Shown here: positions 1-8,750 of the stretch, piece after piece
How positions within the stretch are numbered: the first letter of the stretch is position 1
Layout of the letters: the number at the start of each line of letters is the position of its first letter
NCBI RefSeq assembly: GCF_000305495.1
Contig: NZ_AJTN02000176.1
Location: 1-38,329 of the forward strand
DNA from: Peribacillus psychrosaccharolyticus ATCC 23296
Lineage (GTDB): Bacteria > Bacillota > Bacilli > Bacillales > DSM-1321
Length of the DNA stretch: 38,329 nt
Reading direction: 5' to 3'
Program-made: the position numbers and the translations under genes
Notes under the pieces: generated by a model
Database searches by the model: none
Told to the model about the DNA's origin: nothing
The model's input: only the letters and a program-made list of their open reading frames with translations

Positions 1-84
1 ATTAATTATAATGAAAGCATCTTGAGAAGAGATGTACCTATGATTGTGTTGTTGAGATGTGGGGAAGCAGTGAGAAAAAAGTGA
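1..84 (+). CDS. 3' end of an unidentified CDS (partial)
   Basis: Frame 1 is open from the window edge to a TGA at 82-84 and gives 27 residues ending in LLRCGEAVRKK. A terminator-like hairpin at 172-199 follows, which fits the end of a plus-strand transcription unit. The fragment is too short to name. A chance open frame of this length is possible, so confidence is low. Confidence 0.3.
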   Translation: MNYNESILRRDVPMIVLLRCGEAVRKK

Positions 85-171
85 TGTTCATGATGCGGGT
101 TATAAAGCAAAGATGGGTAAACCGAAGCCGGTATATAGTCAAAACTGCAAAAAAATAGTACCCCGTCAGCC

Positions 172-199
172 AGTCAGCATTCACATTGCTGACTTTTTC
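172..199 (+). terminator. Rho-independent terminator of the upstream unit
   Basis: An 8-bp stem AGTCAGCA (172-179) / TGCTGACT (187-194) is followed by a T run. It isolates ytqA from whatever lies upstream. Confidence 0.65.
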
Positions 200-283
200 T
201 TATTCCAGAAGCCCCCCTTCTTCTGTTTAAAAAGTTGTATAATAATAACTACCGATTATTCACCTTTTAAGGAGGTTGCTGAT

Positions 284-1246
284 TTGCATCAGATTAACCC
301 GTTCAAATATGCATCAGACGAAAAACGCTATCACACCTGGAACTATCATTTACGTCAAGAATTCGGTCACAAAGTGTTTAAGGTTGCTCTCGATGGGGGC
401 TTTGACTGTCCCAACCGTGACGGCACCGTCGCTCACGGCGGATGTACATTCTGCAGTGCCGCTGGATCAGGTGACTTTGCTGGCAGCAGAGTCGAACCGT
501 TGGATGTCCAATTTAAAGAAATTAGTGAAAAAATGCATCATAAATGGAAAGATGGTAAATACATGGCCTATTTCCAAGCGTTTACGAATACACACGCACC
601 CGTAGAAGTACTACGGGAAAAATACGAAGGCGTTCTCCAGGAAGAAAATGTCGTCGGTTTATCTATAGGTACTCGGCCAGATTGTTTACCTGATGATGTG
701 GTTGAGTATTTGGCGGAACTTAACGAACGGACATATCTTATTGTGGAGCTTGGACTACAAACCGTGCATGAGAAAACAGCTCGGATGATCAATCGTGCGC
801 ACGACTTTGCCTGCTACAAAGAAGGAGTTGAAAAATTACGAAAGCATGGCATACGAGTCTGTTCTCATATTATTAACGGCCTTCCGCAGGAATCTTATGA
901 AATGATGATGGACACAGCACGTGAAGTTGCCAAACTCGATGTTCAAGGAATCAAGATCCATTTACTGCATCTTCTTAAAGGAACACCGATGGTCAAACAA
1001 TACGAAAAAGGCTTACTTGAGTTTCTTACCTTTGAAGACTATATCTCGCTTGTTTGTGATCAACTCGAAATTCTTCCTCCTGAGATGATTATCCACCGCA
1101 TAACAGGTGACGGCCCAATTGAATTAATGGTTGGTCCCATGTGGAGTGTTAATAAGTGGGAAGTATTGAATGCCATCGATGCCGAATTAAAGAGGCGTGA
1201 CAGCTATCAGGGGAAATTTTACATAACGGAGGTTCCACTTAAATGA
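284..1246 (+). CDS. ytqA: Radical SAM protein YtqA (MnmL), tRNA U34 side-chain processing
   Basis: A TIGR01212-type radical SAM protein of 320 aa, close to the usual length. I choose the TTG at 284 because AAGGAGG lies just upstream; the longer open frame to 113 has no ribosome binding site and runs back through the upstream terminator. Cys42, Cys54 and Cys57 form a widened CX11CX2C iron-sulfur cluster motif, typical of this Elp3-related branch rather than the classical CX3CX2C. The next gene, ytqB, overlaps by 4 nt (ATGA), so the two are translationally coupled. From published work recalled for B. subtilis, YtqA (MnmL) and YtqB (MnmM) act in the route from cmnm5s2U to mnm5s2U at the wobble base; the coupling here fits that. 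The family assignment is firm, the precise reaction is by homology. Confidence 0.9.
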   Translation: MHQINPFKYASDEKRYHTWNYHLRQEFGHKVFKVALDGGFDCPNRDGTVAHGGCTFCSAAGSGDFAGSRVEPLDVQFKEISEKMHHKWKDGKYMAYFQAFTNTHAPVEVLREKYEGVLQEENVVGLSIGTRPDCLPDDVVEYLAELNERTYLIVELGLQTVHEKTARMINRAHDFACYKEGVEKLRKHGIRVCSHIINGLPQESYEMMMDTAREVAKLDVQGIKIHLLHLLKGTPMVKQYEKGLLEFLTFEDYISLVCDQLEILPPEMIIHRITGDGPIELMVGPMWSVNKWEVLNAIDAELKRRDSYQGKFYITEVPLK

Positions 1247-1815
1247 AACTAGAAAAGATCTTACCATTTGCCAGTCGTTTATTGAAAGATTCTTTAACCC
1301 ATGGAGATATCGCCGTTGATGGAACAGTCGGAAATGGTTTTGATACCGTTTATCTTGCTGATTTGGTCGGTGAAGAAGGACATGTATATGGATTTGACAT
1401 TCAGCAAGCAGCGATCGATCAAACGAAGAAAAAGCTGACAACCGATCAGGTAACCGAACGATGCACATTATTTACCGCTGGACATGAACAAGTGACCTAT
1501 CGTATTCCCGAGAAACACCATGGTCAAATAAAAGCTGCCATTTTTAATCTTGGTTATCTTCCCGGCGGCGACAAATCCATTGTCACGCATTTTGAAACCA
1601 CTATTTCAAGTGTAGAACAGCTCCTTGATATTATGGCACCAGGCGGAATGATTGTCCTCGTTATTTATCATGGTCATCCTGGGGGCGCTGAGGAACGCGA
1701 CCATTTACTCGAATATGCCGCAGCATTATCTCAGCATCGAGCACATGTCCTGCAATACCAGTTTATAAATCAAGTGAATGAGCCACCATTTATCCTCGCT
1801 ATAGAAAAAATATAG
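1243..1815 (+). CDS. ytqB: tRNA (mnm5s2U34) methyltransferase YtqB/MnmM
   Basis: A class I SAM-dependent methyltransferase of 190 aa. The SAM-binding motif I is DGTVGNGFDT (residues 26-35), followed by the acidic ribose-binding segment FDIQ (51-54). FNLGYLPGGD (101-110) is a catalytic-loop signature of the YtqB family. It was long annotated as an rRNA methylase; it is now reported to methylate 5-aminomethyl-2-thiouridine at tRNA position 34. The ATG overlaps the ytqA stop, giving a two-gene tRNA-modification operon that ends at the hairpin at 1821-1855. Confidence 0.9.
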   Translation: MKLEKILPFASRLLKDSLTHGDIAVDGTVGNGFDTVYLADLVGEEGHVYGFDIQQAAIDQTKKKLTTDQVTERCTLFTAGHEQVTYRIPEKHHGQIKAAIFNLGYLPGGDKSIVTHFETTISSVEQLLDIMAPGGMIVLVIYHGHPGGAEERDHLLEYAAALSQHRAHVLQYQFINQVNEPPFILAIEKI

Positions 1816-1820
1816 ATTAA

Positions 1821-1855
1821 AAAGAAGCTCCCGAAATCTCTCGGCAGCTTCTTTT
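1821..1855. terminator. Bidirectional terminator between ytqB and ytpA
   Basis: A 9-bp stem AAAGAAGCT (1821-1829) / AGCTTCTTT (1846-1854), with A and T tracts on both sides, serves the convergent genes ytqB (+) and ytpA (-). The hairpin abuts the ytpA stop codon. Confidence 0.85.
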
Positions 1856-2662
1856 TCATTGAACTACGTATCCAAGCGTCTTTAGGCGGGTTTCGACAAA
1901 ACTGAGCGCATATGTGAATACATCATTTCTTTCTGGTTCATTAAAAATTTCATGATAAAGTCCGGGCCATTCTTTAAATTGCTTTTCGCTGCATTGATTA
2001 TAATTAAACCATTCTCTGACGGGGCGCTTGTCAACTACCTTATCATCGCCGCCCTGCATTAATAGCATTGGTATATCCTGAAACTCTGGAATATCCTCAA
2101 AGGCTTCCTTAATTGCACCCAGCAGTTCACGATACCAGCGAACGGATACCTTCGTAACATATAGTGAATCATTGAGGTCTTCTTCCTGGATTTCTAGATT
2201 CCTCGTAACAAGTTCCGGTTTAAGACCCGCATCAATTCTTAATTTAGGCAATGCGATATTTAAGCCTACCGAAGCCGCACCAATCAGCTTAGGCGGCTGT
2301 GTCACGAGTCCTAAGCAAGGCGAAGAAAGAATAACGCCGGCTATGTCTAGTTCATCTTCTTGTAGAAGTCTGATCGCAATCAATCCCCCCATGCTGTGTC
2401 CCAGCAGGAAGACTGGCAGCGCATATTCATATGCCTCTTCAATCCAGGTTCTTACCTCAATTAAGTATTGTTCAAATGAATTGATATGTCCTCGATAGGC
2501 TCTCGTTGTCATTCCTTGGCCTGGAAGATCCCCCATAATGACATGATATCCAGCAGAGCGCCACATTTGTGACAACCATTTATATCGGCCATGATGTTCC
2601 ATTGCTCCATGTACCATAACAATTACAGCTTTCGGGCTTCCTTCAGCCTCCCATTTCCACAT
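1856..2662 (-). CDS. ytpA: Alpha/beta hydrolase, lysophospholipase-like YtpA
   Basis: A serine hydrolase of 268 aa (monoacylglycerol lipase / PldB type). The nucleophile is Ser90 in GHSMGG (88-93). The acid is Asp206 or Asp207 in GGDDKVVD and the base is His237 in YHEIFNEP; an HG oxyanion motif is at 18-19. In B. subtilis YtpA hydrolyses phospholipid to release the lysophospholipid antibiotic bacilysocin. The ATG at 2662 follows a G-rich ribosome binding site (TAGGGGGG). In B. subtilis ytpB, a terpene synthase, lies beside ytpA; no ytpB is present here. No signal peptide is seen, so the product is probably cytoplasmic or membrane-peripheral. Confidence 0.85.
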   Translation of the reverse strand: MWKWEAEGSPKAVIVMVHGAMEHHGRYKWLSQMWRSAGYHVIMGDLPGQGMTTRAYRGHINSFEQYLIEVRTWIEEAYEYALPVFLLGHSMGGLIAIRLLQEDELDIAGVILSSPCLGLVTQPPKLIGAASVGLNIALPKLRIDAGLKPELVTRNLEIQEEDLNDSLYVTKVSVRWYRELLGAIKEAFEDIPEFQDIPMLLMQGGDDKVVDKRPVREWFNYNQCSEKQFKEWPGLYHEIFNEPERNDVFTYALSFVETRLKTLGYVVQ

Positions 2663-2775
2663 ATGATGTCCCCCCTATCAATTTCAAGGTGTATTTTTTT
2701 CCAAATAAGTTTTCGTCCTTTATAATACAAATAATACATAAAAAATGTCGATTTCGGAAAGGATTTGTTTTAAAT

Positions 2776-3297
2776 ATGCCAGTGTACCCATATAAAAACA
2801 AAATACCGCAAATTGCTGAAAGCGTTTATCTTGCTGAGAATACGATTATAACAGGCGATGTTACCATTGATGCTGAATCAACCATTTGGTTCAATTCCGT
2901 CATTCGAGGAGATGTTGCGCCAACCATTATCGGAAAAAAGGTTAATATTCAGGATAATAGTATTTTACACCAAAGCCCTAATAATCCACTGATTATTGAA
3001 GATGAAGTGACAATTGGACATCAAGTTATTCTTCATAGCTGTAAAGTTAGGAAAGGTGCACTTATCGGAATGGGCTCGATCATTCTTGATAAAGCTGAAA
3101 TCGGTGAGGGTGCATTTATCGGAGCCGGTAGTTTGGTCCCTCAAGGAAAAGTGATTCCACCCAACACATTAGCGTTCGGAAGACCAGCTAAAGTCATCCG
3201 CGAGCTAACGGAAGAGGACAAACGTGATATGGAGCGCATTGTAAACGAATATGCCGAAAAGGGCCAATATTATAAACACACTGCTCCACTAGAATAA
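2776..3297 (+). CDS. ytoA: Gamma-carbonic-anhydrase-like hexapeptide protein YtoA
   Basis: A left-handed beta-helix protein of 173 aa (MPVYPYKN...). Imperfect hexapeptide repeats run from about residue 18 to 150. His65, His82 and His87 match the metal-binding histidine pattern of gamma carbonic anhydrases, including the 5-residue gap between the last two. Many bacterial members have no demonstrated activity, so the enzyme role is inferred. I start at 2776: the upstream in-frame ATG at 2689 gives a low-complexity leader, while GAAAGGA lies upstream of 2776, though the 12-nt spacing is rather long. It is divergent from ytpA and convergent with metK. Confidence 0.85.
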   Translation: MPVYPYKNKIPQIAESVYLAENTIITGDVTIDAESTIWFNSVIRGDVAPTIIGKKVNIQDNSILHQSPNNPLIIEDEVTIGHQVILHSCKVRKGALIGMGSIILDKAEIGEGAFIGAGSLVPQGKVIPPNTLAFGRPAKVIRELTEEDKRDMERIVNEYAEKGQYYKHTAPLE

Positions 3298-3364
3298 GAT
3301 ATGAATTCATTACATACTAGGAGCTTGATTGTTATAGTATTGATTCAGAAAAGCAGGATAATGC

Positions 3365-3402
3365 AAAAAAAGAAATCTTACCTAGGTAAGATTTCTTTTT
3401 TT
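3365..3402. terminator. Bidirectional terminator between ytoA and metK
   Basis: A perfect inverted repeat, AGAAATCTTACC / GGTAAGATTTCT with a 2-nt centre, flanked by A7 and T7 tracts. It works for both convergent genes and ends immediately before the metK stop. Confidence 0.9.
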
Positions 3403-3404
3403 GT

Positions 3405-4604
3405 TTATGCTTTTGCTTGTTCTTTTAAAGAAGCTGCCTTGTCTGTACGCTCCCAAGGAAGATCTACATCCGTACGGCCAAAATGTCCATACGCTGCAGT
3501 TTGTTTATAAATTGGTTTACGAAGATCGAGCATTTTAATAATTCCAGCAGGGCGAAGATCAAAGTTCGCACTGACCAAGTCCACTAAAATATCTTCATCA
3601 ACTTTTCCAGTACCGAATGTATCAACAGCGATTGATACCGGTTTAGCTACACCGATTGCGTAAGCAAGCTGTACTTCCACTTTGTCAGCCAGACCTGCAG
3701 CCACTAAGTTCTTCGCTACATAGCGTGCAGCATACGCAGCTGAACGGTCCACTTTAGTCGGATCTTTACCAGAGAATGCGCCACCGCCATGACGAGCATA
3801 TCCACCATAGGTATCAACGATAATTTTCCGTCCTGTCAGACCTGCGTCACCTTGTGGTCCTCCAATTACGAAACGGCCAGTTGGATTGATGAAATATTTT
3901 GTTTCAGCATCAATTAACTCGCTAGGTACTACCACATTAATGACATGTTCTTTTAAATCGCGTTGAATTTGTTCCAATGTAACATCAGGACTATGTTGAG
4001 TCGAAATAACAATGGTATCTACACGGACCGGCTTGTTATTTTCATCATACTCAATTGTTACCTGAGTTTTTCCATCTGGACGAAGATAATCTAACGTTCC
4101 ATTTTTACGGACTTCTGTCAGACGACGAGAAAGCTTATGAGCCAATGAAATAGGCAACGGCATAAGTTCTTCTGTTTCGTTACATGCAAACCCAAACATC
4201 AATCCCTGATCTCCAGCACCGATTGCATCAATTTGATCATCAGTCATTTGACCTTCACGAGATTCAAGAGCTTCATCGACTCCAGCAGCAATATCAGCTG
4301 ACTGTTCATCAATCGAACTTAATACAGCACATGTTTCAGCATCAAAACCATATTTTGCGCGTGTGTATCCAATACCAGCAATTGTATCGCGCACGATTCT
4401 TGGAATATCTACATAGGTAGAAGTAGTAATTTCACCAGCAACTAATACTAAACCAGTTGTAACAGATGTTTCACATGCAACACGTGCATTTGCATCCTTA
4501 GCTAGGATAGCATCCAGAATTGAATCTGAAATCTGATCACAAATTTTATCCGGATGTCCTTCTGTCACAGACTCAGAAGTAAATAAACGACGTTTCTTTG
4601 ACAT
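3405..4604 (-). CDS. metK: S-adenosylmethionine synthetase
   Basis: Makes SAM from methionine and ATP. It is 399 aa, full length for the family. Visible signatures are GHPDK (residues 16-20, with catalytic His17), GAGDQG (129-134, the hexapeptide binding methionine and ATP) and the P-loop-like GGGAFSGKD (273-281). The ATG at 4604 follows GAGGAGGC. A SAM-I riboswitch and intrinsic terminator precede it at 4771-4996, so excess SAM should shut off transcription. The encoded protein shows no anomalies. Confidence 0.98.
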   Translation of the reverse strand: MSKKRRLFTSESVTEGHPDKICDQISDSILDAILAKDANARVACETSVTTGLVLVAGEITTSTYVDIPRIVRDTIAGIGYTRAKYGFDAETCAVLSSIDEQSADIAAGVDEALESREGQMTDDQIDAIGAGDQGLMFGFACNETEELMPLPISLAHKLSRRLTEVRKNGTLDYLRPDGKTQVTIEYDENNKPVRVDTIVISTQHSPDVTLEQIQRDLKEHVINVVVPSELIDAETKYFINPTGRFVIGGPQGDAGLTGRKIIVDTYGGYARHGGGAFSGKDPTKVDRSAAYAARYVAKNLVAAGLADKVEVQLAYAIGVAKPVSIAVDTFGTGKVDEDILVDLVSANFDLRPAGIIKMLDLRKPIYKQTAAYGHFGRTDVDLPWERTDKAASLKEQAKA

Positions 4605-4770
4605 TCTTTTGCCTCCTCAAATGTTCTCAGGCTAAGAAAAGGAATGGCAGCCATTCACATTATCTTTTCCCATTTTGTTAGACGAAACTCATTCCCAGTT
4701 GGTATTATATAATAGAAGCAGAAAGGTTGATGCGAGTCATTCATTGTAAAAATGAATGATTAAACGCATA

Positions 4771-4800
4771 AAAACCCTTCCTAGTTTTTGAGGAAAGGTT
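4771..4800 (-). terminator. Riboswitch-controlled terminator in the metK leader
   Basis: Read on the minus strand, AACCTTTCCT pairs with AGGAAGGGTT around an A-rich loop and runs into T5. It lies directly downstream of the S-box aptamer and is the expected off-state expression platform. Confidence 0.85.
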
Positions 4801-4824
4801 TGTTGTCTCGAAATGATCCTTTCA

Positions 4825-4996
4825 CTCTTATCGTTCAAGGGTTTTTTTACCTTGCTCAGGTTAGCACCAACACTAAAATGATTTTGAAAATAACCAATTG
4901 CTGATAAAAGCAATTTATTGTTTTATCAAAATCAAACATTCTAGCAGGTTGCTGGGTTTCATTGGGCCTGGCCCTCCACCATCTCTGGATAAGAGA
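4825..4996 (-). promoter_or_regulatory. SAM-I (S-box) riboswitch aptamer upstream of metK
   Basis: On the minus strand the leader shows the canonical S-box landmarks in order: P1 5' strand TCTCTTATC (4988-4996), AGAGATGGTGGAGGG, the segment CAATGAAACCCAGCAACC, the conserved GGTGCTAACC, a P4 hairpin CAAGG/CCTTG and the P1 3' strand GATAAGAG (4825-4832). SAM binding stabilises P1 and lets the terminator at 4771-4800 form. This is the standard arrangement for Bacillus metK. Confidence 0.96.
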
Positions 4997-5012
4997 ATCC
5001 GTACAATTTAAA

Positions 5013-5042
5013 ATCATAACGTAATTCTACAAATTCTGTCAA
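5013..5042 (-). promoter_or_regulatory. Sigma-A promoter of the metK leader
   Basis: On the minus strand a perfect -35 TTGACA (5037-5042) is 18 nt from TATGAT (5013-5018). The expected start lies a few nucleotides before the S-box P1 strand, as it should. Confidence 0.75.
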
Positions 5043-5213
5043 TACTTATTTCATATTCAGTAGAAAAAAAACTTCTATTTACCACTATCCTCACATTATG
5101 TCATAGTACGGAGGAAAAATGGAGGAATACGCTCATATAACCTATAGTCCCTTTCATTAAATTTGCCGAGTAAAAACCAATTCCTCTCAGGAAATACACG
5201 AAACCAAACAAAT

Positions 5214-5245
5214 AGTATAGACTATTAAAATCAATGTGTTATACT
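5214..5245 (+). promoter_or_regulatory. pckA promoter with CcpN-type operators
   Basis: The likely -10 is TATACT (5240-5245), with a weak -35 TAGACT (5218-5223) 16 nt upstream. TGTGTTATACT (5235-5245) matches the reported CcpN consensus TRTGHYATAYW at all 11 positions and overlaps the -10. An inverted second site on the other strand at 5214-5224 matches 9 of 11 and overlaps the -35. Known biology: CcpN represses pckA and gapB during growth on glycolytic carbon in B. subtilis. The rest of 4998-5291 shows no gene. Confidence 0.65.
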
Positions 5246-5291
5246 ATTCATAAATTGATTATAAATTCAAATAAAGGAAGGTATCTCCTAT

Positions 5292-6881
5292 ATGAATACG
5301 CTTGATATCTCAAATGAGTTACACCAATTATTATCCGGTAACAACATACATGTGCAGCTTTCTGTACCTCAATTAGTGGAAAAAGTTTTAAGCCGCAACG
5401 AAGGACAGCTTACGTCAACAGGAGCTGTAAAAGCTGAAACCGGAAAATATACAGGACGTTCTCCTAAGGATAAATATATAGTAGATGAAAAAGCTGTTCA
5501 TAAAAAGATTGATTGGGGTACTGTTAACCAACCGATTTCTAGTGAAGTATTCGCAAAGTTATACGATAAAGTCCTGCAGTATTTAAAGCAAAAAGATGAA
5601 GTATTTGTTTTCAAAGGCTTTGCAGGTGCAGATAAACAGCATCAATTACCCATTCAAATCATTAACGAATATGCTTGGCATAATCTGTTTGCCCATCAAT
5701 TATTTATTCGCCCAAATGAAGAAGACCTTCAAGATCATTTATCAGAATTTACGGTCATCTCAGCACCAAACTTTAAAGCCGATCCAGCCGTAGACGGTAC
5801 ACAGTCGGAAACGTTTATTATTATTTCCTTTGAACGCAGGACGGTATTAATCGGCGGTACTGAATACGCAGGAGAAATGAAAAAGTCCATTTTTTCAGTT
5901 ATGAACTTTCTTCTTCCTGAAAAAGGGATTCTTCCCATGCATTGTTCAGCCAATGTCGGCAGAGAAGGGGACGTCGCTTTATTCTTTGGTTTATCAGGAA
6001 CTGGCAAGACCACATTATCTGCAGACTCCAACCGAAAATTAATTGGTGATGATGAGCATGGCTGGTCTTCAAACGGCGTATTCAACATCGAAGGCGGCTG
6101 CTATGCAAAATGCATCAATCTTTCTCGTGAAAAAGAACCTCAAATCTTTGACGCCATTCGTTTTGGTGCCGTTCTTGAGAATGTTGTTCTTAACCCAGAT
6201 ACCCGCGTCGCGGATTATGACAGCAGTGCCTTGACTGAAAACACACGTGCTGCCTACCAAATACAATCAATTGATAATATCGTTGACCCAAGTGTTGCAG
6301 GTCACCCAACAACGATTATCTACCTAACTGCTGATGCGTCAGGCGTATTGCCTCCAATTAGTAAACTATCGAAAGAACAAGCCATGTTCCATTTTTTAAG
6401 CGGCTATACAAGTAAATTAGCTGGAACGGAGAGAGGCATCACCTCCCCTGAAGCAACGTTCTCCACTTGCTTTGGCTCACCATTCCTACCGCTTCCTGCA
6501 GTACGTTATGCAGAAATGCTAGGCGAAAAAATTGATGAGCACAGTGCAAAAGTATTCCTCGTCAATACAGGTTGGACTGGCGGCGAGTACGGCGTTGGCA
6601 GCCGAATGAAGCTTGCTTATACAAGAGCCATGGTGCAGGCAGCACTTGAAGGGGAATTAACCAATGTCGAAACCATCAAAGACGAAGTATTTGGCTTTGA
6701 TATCCCACTACACGTGCCTGGCGTTCCAGACGAAGTACTCCAGCCTACACGAACATGGGAAGACAAAGACGCCTATAAAGCTAAGGCCATCGAACTAGCA
6801 CAAAAATTCAATGAAAACTTCAAACAATTTTCAAATGTAGCCAGTACCATTAAAGATTTAGGCGGCCCATTAATCAAATAA
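5292..6881 (+). CDS. pckA: ATP-dependent phosphoenolpyruvate carboxykinase
   Basis: Converts oxaloacetate and ATP to PEP, CO2 and ADP, the first committed step of gluconeogenesis. It is 529 aa, the normal length. Motifs: TGRSPKD (54-60, substrate site), the kinase-1a P-loop [11 protein letters not shown] (233-243), the metal-binding GDDEHGW (252-258) and EGGCYAK (267-273). The ATG at 5292 follows AAAGGAAGG. It is monocistronic, between a CcpN-type promoter and a strong terminator. In B. subtilis ytmB follows on the other side; here about 10.5 kb of other genes intervene. Confidence 0.97.
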   Translation: MNTLDISNELHQLLSGNNIHVQLSVPQLVEKVLSRNEGQLTSTGAVKAETGKYTGRSPKDKYIVDEKAVHKKIDWGTVNQPISSEVFAKLYDKVLQYLKQKDEVFVFKGFAGADKQHQLPIQIINEYAWHNLFAHQLFIRPNEEDLQDHLSEFTVISAPNFKADPAVDGTQSETFIIISFERRTVLIGGTEYAGEMKKSIFSVMNFLLPEKGILPMHCSANVGREGDVALFFGLSGTGKTTLSADSNRKLIGDDEHGWSSNGVFNIEGGCYAKCINLSREKEPQIFDAIRFGAVLENVVLNPDTRVADYDSSALTENTRAAYQIQSIDNIVDPSVAGHPTTIIYLTADASGVLPPISKLSKEQAMFHFLSGYTSKLAGTERGITSPEATFSTCFGSPFLPLPAVRYAEMLGEKIDEHSAKVFLVNTGWTGGEYGVGSRMKLAYTRAMVQAALEGELTNVETIKDEVFGFDIPLHVPGVPDEVLQPTRTWEDKDAYKAKAIELAQKFNENFKQFSNVASTIKDLGGPLIK

Positions 6882-6883
6882 AA

Positions 6884-6931
6884 AAACGCTCTCCCAAAAG
6901 ATCATTGATCTTATGTGGAGAGCGTTTTTTG
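6884..6931 (+). terminator. Rho-independent terminator of pckA
   Basis: A 9-bp stem ACGCTCTCC (6886-6894) / GGAGAGCGT (6917-6925) runs into T6 right after the pckA stop. Confidence 0.9.
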
Positions 6932-6990
6932 TTCATAAAAGCCCCTTGAAAACGAGCTTATATTGGTAATTCATCTAGTTAATACACCGG

Positions 6991-7194
6991 GATTGGCATC
7001 AGATTCACTATATCGTCTTTGATTCGGCCTTAAGTGGGAAACATTCGGCCCTTTCTGCATTTTATTCGGCCCTTACTCTCGATCATTCGGCCCTTTTAGC
7101 AAAAGATTCGGCCCGACGCCCTCTTAGATACTCATTCTGGACACCCCCGCCCCCGCGCAGAAACTCCTTCATAAAATAACATCTTGGCACTTAA
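6991..7194. repeat. ATTCGGCCC repeat element, copy 1
   Basis: This ~204-bp non-coding element is repeated at 7267-7470 in the same orientation with about 20-odd differences by eye. Its core is five ATTCGGCC(C) units starting at 7022, 7043, 7064, 7085 and 7106, an exact 21-bp period. Flanking parts (GATTGG at the left, CTTGGCACTTAA at the right) are also shared by both copies, so the whole block was duplicated and not just the core. I see no gene, transposase or clear terminal inverted repeat. Confidence 0.9.
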
Positions 7195-7266
7195 AAAAGT
7201 GTATCTTTCCCTTTTTCTGTCTAGATAAACAGACTTTCTTGGAAATTCCTTCATTTGAAGCAGCCA

Positions 7267-7470
7267 GATTGGTGTTAGATCCACTGAATCCTCTTTGATT
7301 CGGCCTTAAATGACAAACATTCGGCCCTTTCTGCATTTTATTCGTCCCTAACTCTCGATCATTCGGCCCTTTTAGCAAAAGATTCAGCCCTACGCCCTTT
7401 TAGATACTCATTCTGGACAACCCCCATCCGCGCAGAAACGCCTTCATAAAATATTACCTTGGCACTTAAT
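7267..7470. repeat. ATTCGGCCC repeat element, copy 2
   Basis: Second copy of the element at 6991-7194, 276 bp downstream. Units start at 7298, 7319, 7340, 7361 and 7382, again at exactly 21 bp. The third (ATTCGTCCC) and fifth (ATTCAGCCC) units have decayed. The 72 bp between the copies is unique AT-rich sequence. Confidence 0.9.
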
Positions 7471-7480
7471 AGACAAAACA

Positions 7481-7517
7481 AAAAGCAGTCTATCCTCCTA
7501 GGAGAATAGACTGCTTC
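7481..7517 (-). terminator. Rho-independent terminator of yjlC-ndh
   Basis: On the minus strand AGCAGTCTAT pairs with ATAGACTGCT, with an inner CTCC/GGAG, followed by T5GT4. It lies just downstream of the ndh stop. Confidence 0.85.
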
Positions 7518-7532
7518 AATCATTAGTATTGA

Positions 7533-8711
7533 TTAATGTACTAATGTGTAAAGAGCTTTGATATGAGCTAAATAACGTACATTACTTGCTTCCTTCATCA
7601 ATGTTGCAGGAAGTCCTTTAAGTGATGTTCCGCTCGCACCAATTGATGCTACGGCATCTTTACGTCCAAGGCTCGCAAGTGTACCGGAGTTAATTGGGCT
7701 GAATGTCTCGAATGATTTGCCCTCAAGGTATGCGTAAAGGTTGTATCCTACGTTTTCACCCATTTGCCAAGCGATTTGTGCAGTTGGCGGATATGGACGG
7801 CCGTCTGGGCCAAAGAATACAGCACTGTCTCCAGCAATGAAAACATCATTATGTGATGTTGATTGAAGGAATTCATTAACTGTTGCACGTCCACGGTTCA
7901 CTTCAAGACCTGATTGTCCTACAAGTGGATTTCCTTGTACGCCGCCTGTCCATACGAATGTATTCGCAACGATTTTTTGACCGTCTTTAAGGTCGATTAC
8001 ATTTCCTTCAACGCCTGTTACAGGAAGACCTGTTAGGAAAGTTACTCCGCGTTTTTCAAGGCTGGTTGTTGCACGTTCAATTAAATGATCAGGAAGCATT
8101 GGCATAACCTTTGGACCTGCTTCAACAAGCATCAATTTAATTTCACTTGGATTAATTCCATGACGTTTAGCAAGTGCAGGCATTCTATCAGCGATTTCAC
8201 CAACTAATTCGATTCCTGTTAATCCTCCGCCGCCGATTAGGATAGCTGCATCAGCTGGATTCTTAGTTTTTGCATAAGCTGCAATACGTTCTTCAATATG
8301 TTGATTGATGAAGTTCGCATCTTTAGCAGATTTTAAAACTAAGCTATTTTCTTCAAGACCAGGGATGCCGAAGTAAGCTGTTGTGCTTCCAAGAGCAACG
8401 ACAAGAGCATCATATGTTAATGTAGAGCCGTCATTAAGTTTTACTTCTTTAGTATCTGCTGAGAATGTTTCAACTTTAGCAATCTTAAGTTTAACATCTT
8501 TCCCGCGAAGAAGTTTTTCTAATGGCATAGCGATTGCTTGTTCAGCAATACTTCCTGCTGCTAAACGATGTAATTCTGTAATAATTTGGTGTGTTGGGTA
8601 TTGGTTTACAACGGTAACTTTTGCTTCATCAGCTGTTAAATATTTACGAACGGTTAAAGCTGCTAGCAATCCGCCATAACCTGCTCCTAAGATGACTATT
8701 TTCTTTGACAT
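7533..8711 (-). CDS. ndh: Type II NADH dehydrogenase (NADH:menaquinone oxidoreductase)
   Basis: A non-proton-pumping, FAD-containing membrane-peripheral enzyme that passes electrons from NADH to menaquinone. It is 392 aa, the same length as B. subtilis YjlD/Ndh. An FAD-binding Rossmann motif GAGYGG is at residues 9-14, an NAD-binding motif GGGGLTGIE at 160-168, and the family motif GDSAVFF near residue 297. The C-terminus is amphipathic, as expected for membrane attachment. It is downstream of yjlC (39-bp gap), reproducing the B. subtilis yjlC-ndh operon. Paralogues YumB and YutJ are alternatives, but the yjlC neighbour favours Ndh. The ATG at 8711 follows GGAGG. Confidence 0.92.
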   Translation of the reverse strand: MSKKIVILGAGYGGLLAALTVRKYLTADEAKVTVVNQYPTHQIITELHRLAAGSIAEQAIAMPLEKLLRGKDVKLKIAKVETFSADTKEVKLNDGSTLTYDALVVALGSTTAYFGIPGLEENSLVLKSAKDANFINQHIEERIAAYAKTKNPADAAILIGGGGLTGIELVGEIADRMPALAKRHGINPSEIKLMLVEAGPKVMPMLPDHLIERATTSLEKRGVTFLTGLPVTGVEGNVIDLKDGQKIVANTFVWTGGVQGNPLVGQSGLEVNRGRATVNEFLQSTSHNDVFIAGDSAVFFGPDGRPYPPTAQIAWQMGENVGYNLYAYLEGKSFETFSPINSGTLASLGRKDAVASIGASGTSLKGLPATLMKEASNVRYLAHIKALYTLVH

Positions 8712-8750
8712 AGTGTATCCTCCGTCCTAACTGTAGAAATGTAATAGAAC

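Noticed and set aside
2817-2830. cre-like sequence TGAAAGCGTTTATC.
   Set aside because: It lies inside the ytoA coding region and fails the final CA of the consensus.
3301-3510. 69-codon plus-strand frame spanning the ytoA-metK terminator.
   Set aside because: It crosses a strong terminator and is mostly antisense to metK.
7169-7378. Minus-strand open frame with heptapeptide periodicity (GPN repeated every 7 residues).
   Set aside because: It is the translation of the 21-bp DNA repeat, with no ribosome binding site, and it starts and stops arbitrarily relative to the elements.
6991-7470. CRISPR-like array.
   Set aside because: Units are only 8-9 bp with 12-bp spacers, the spacers are shared between the two copies, and no cas genes are present.
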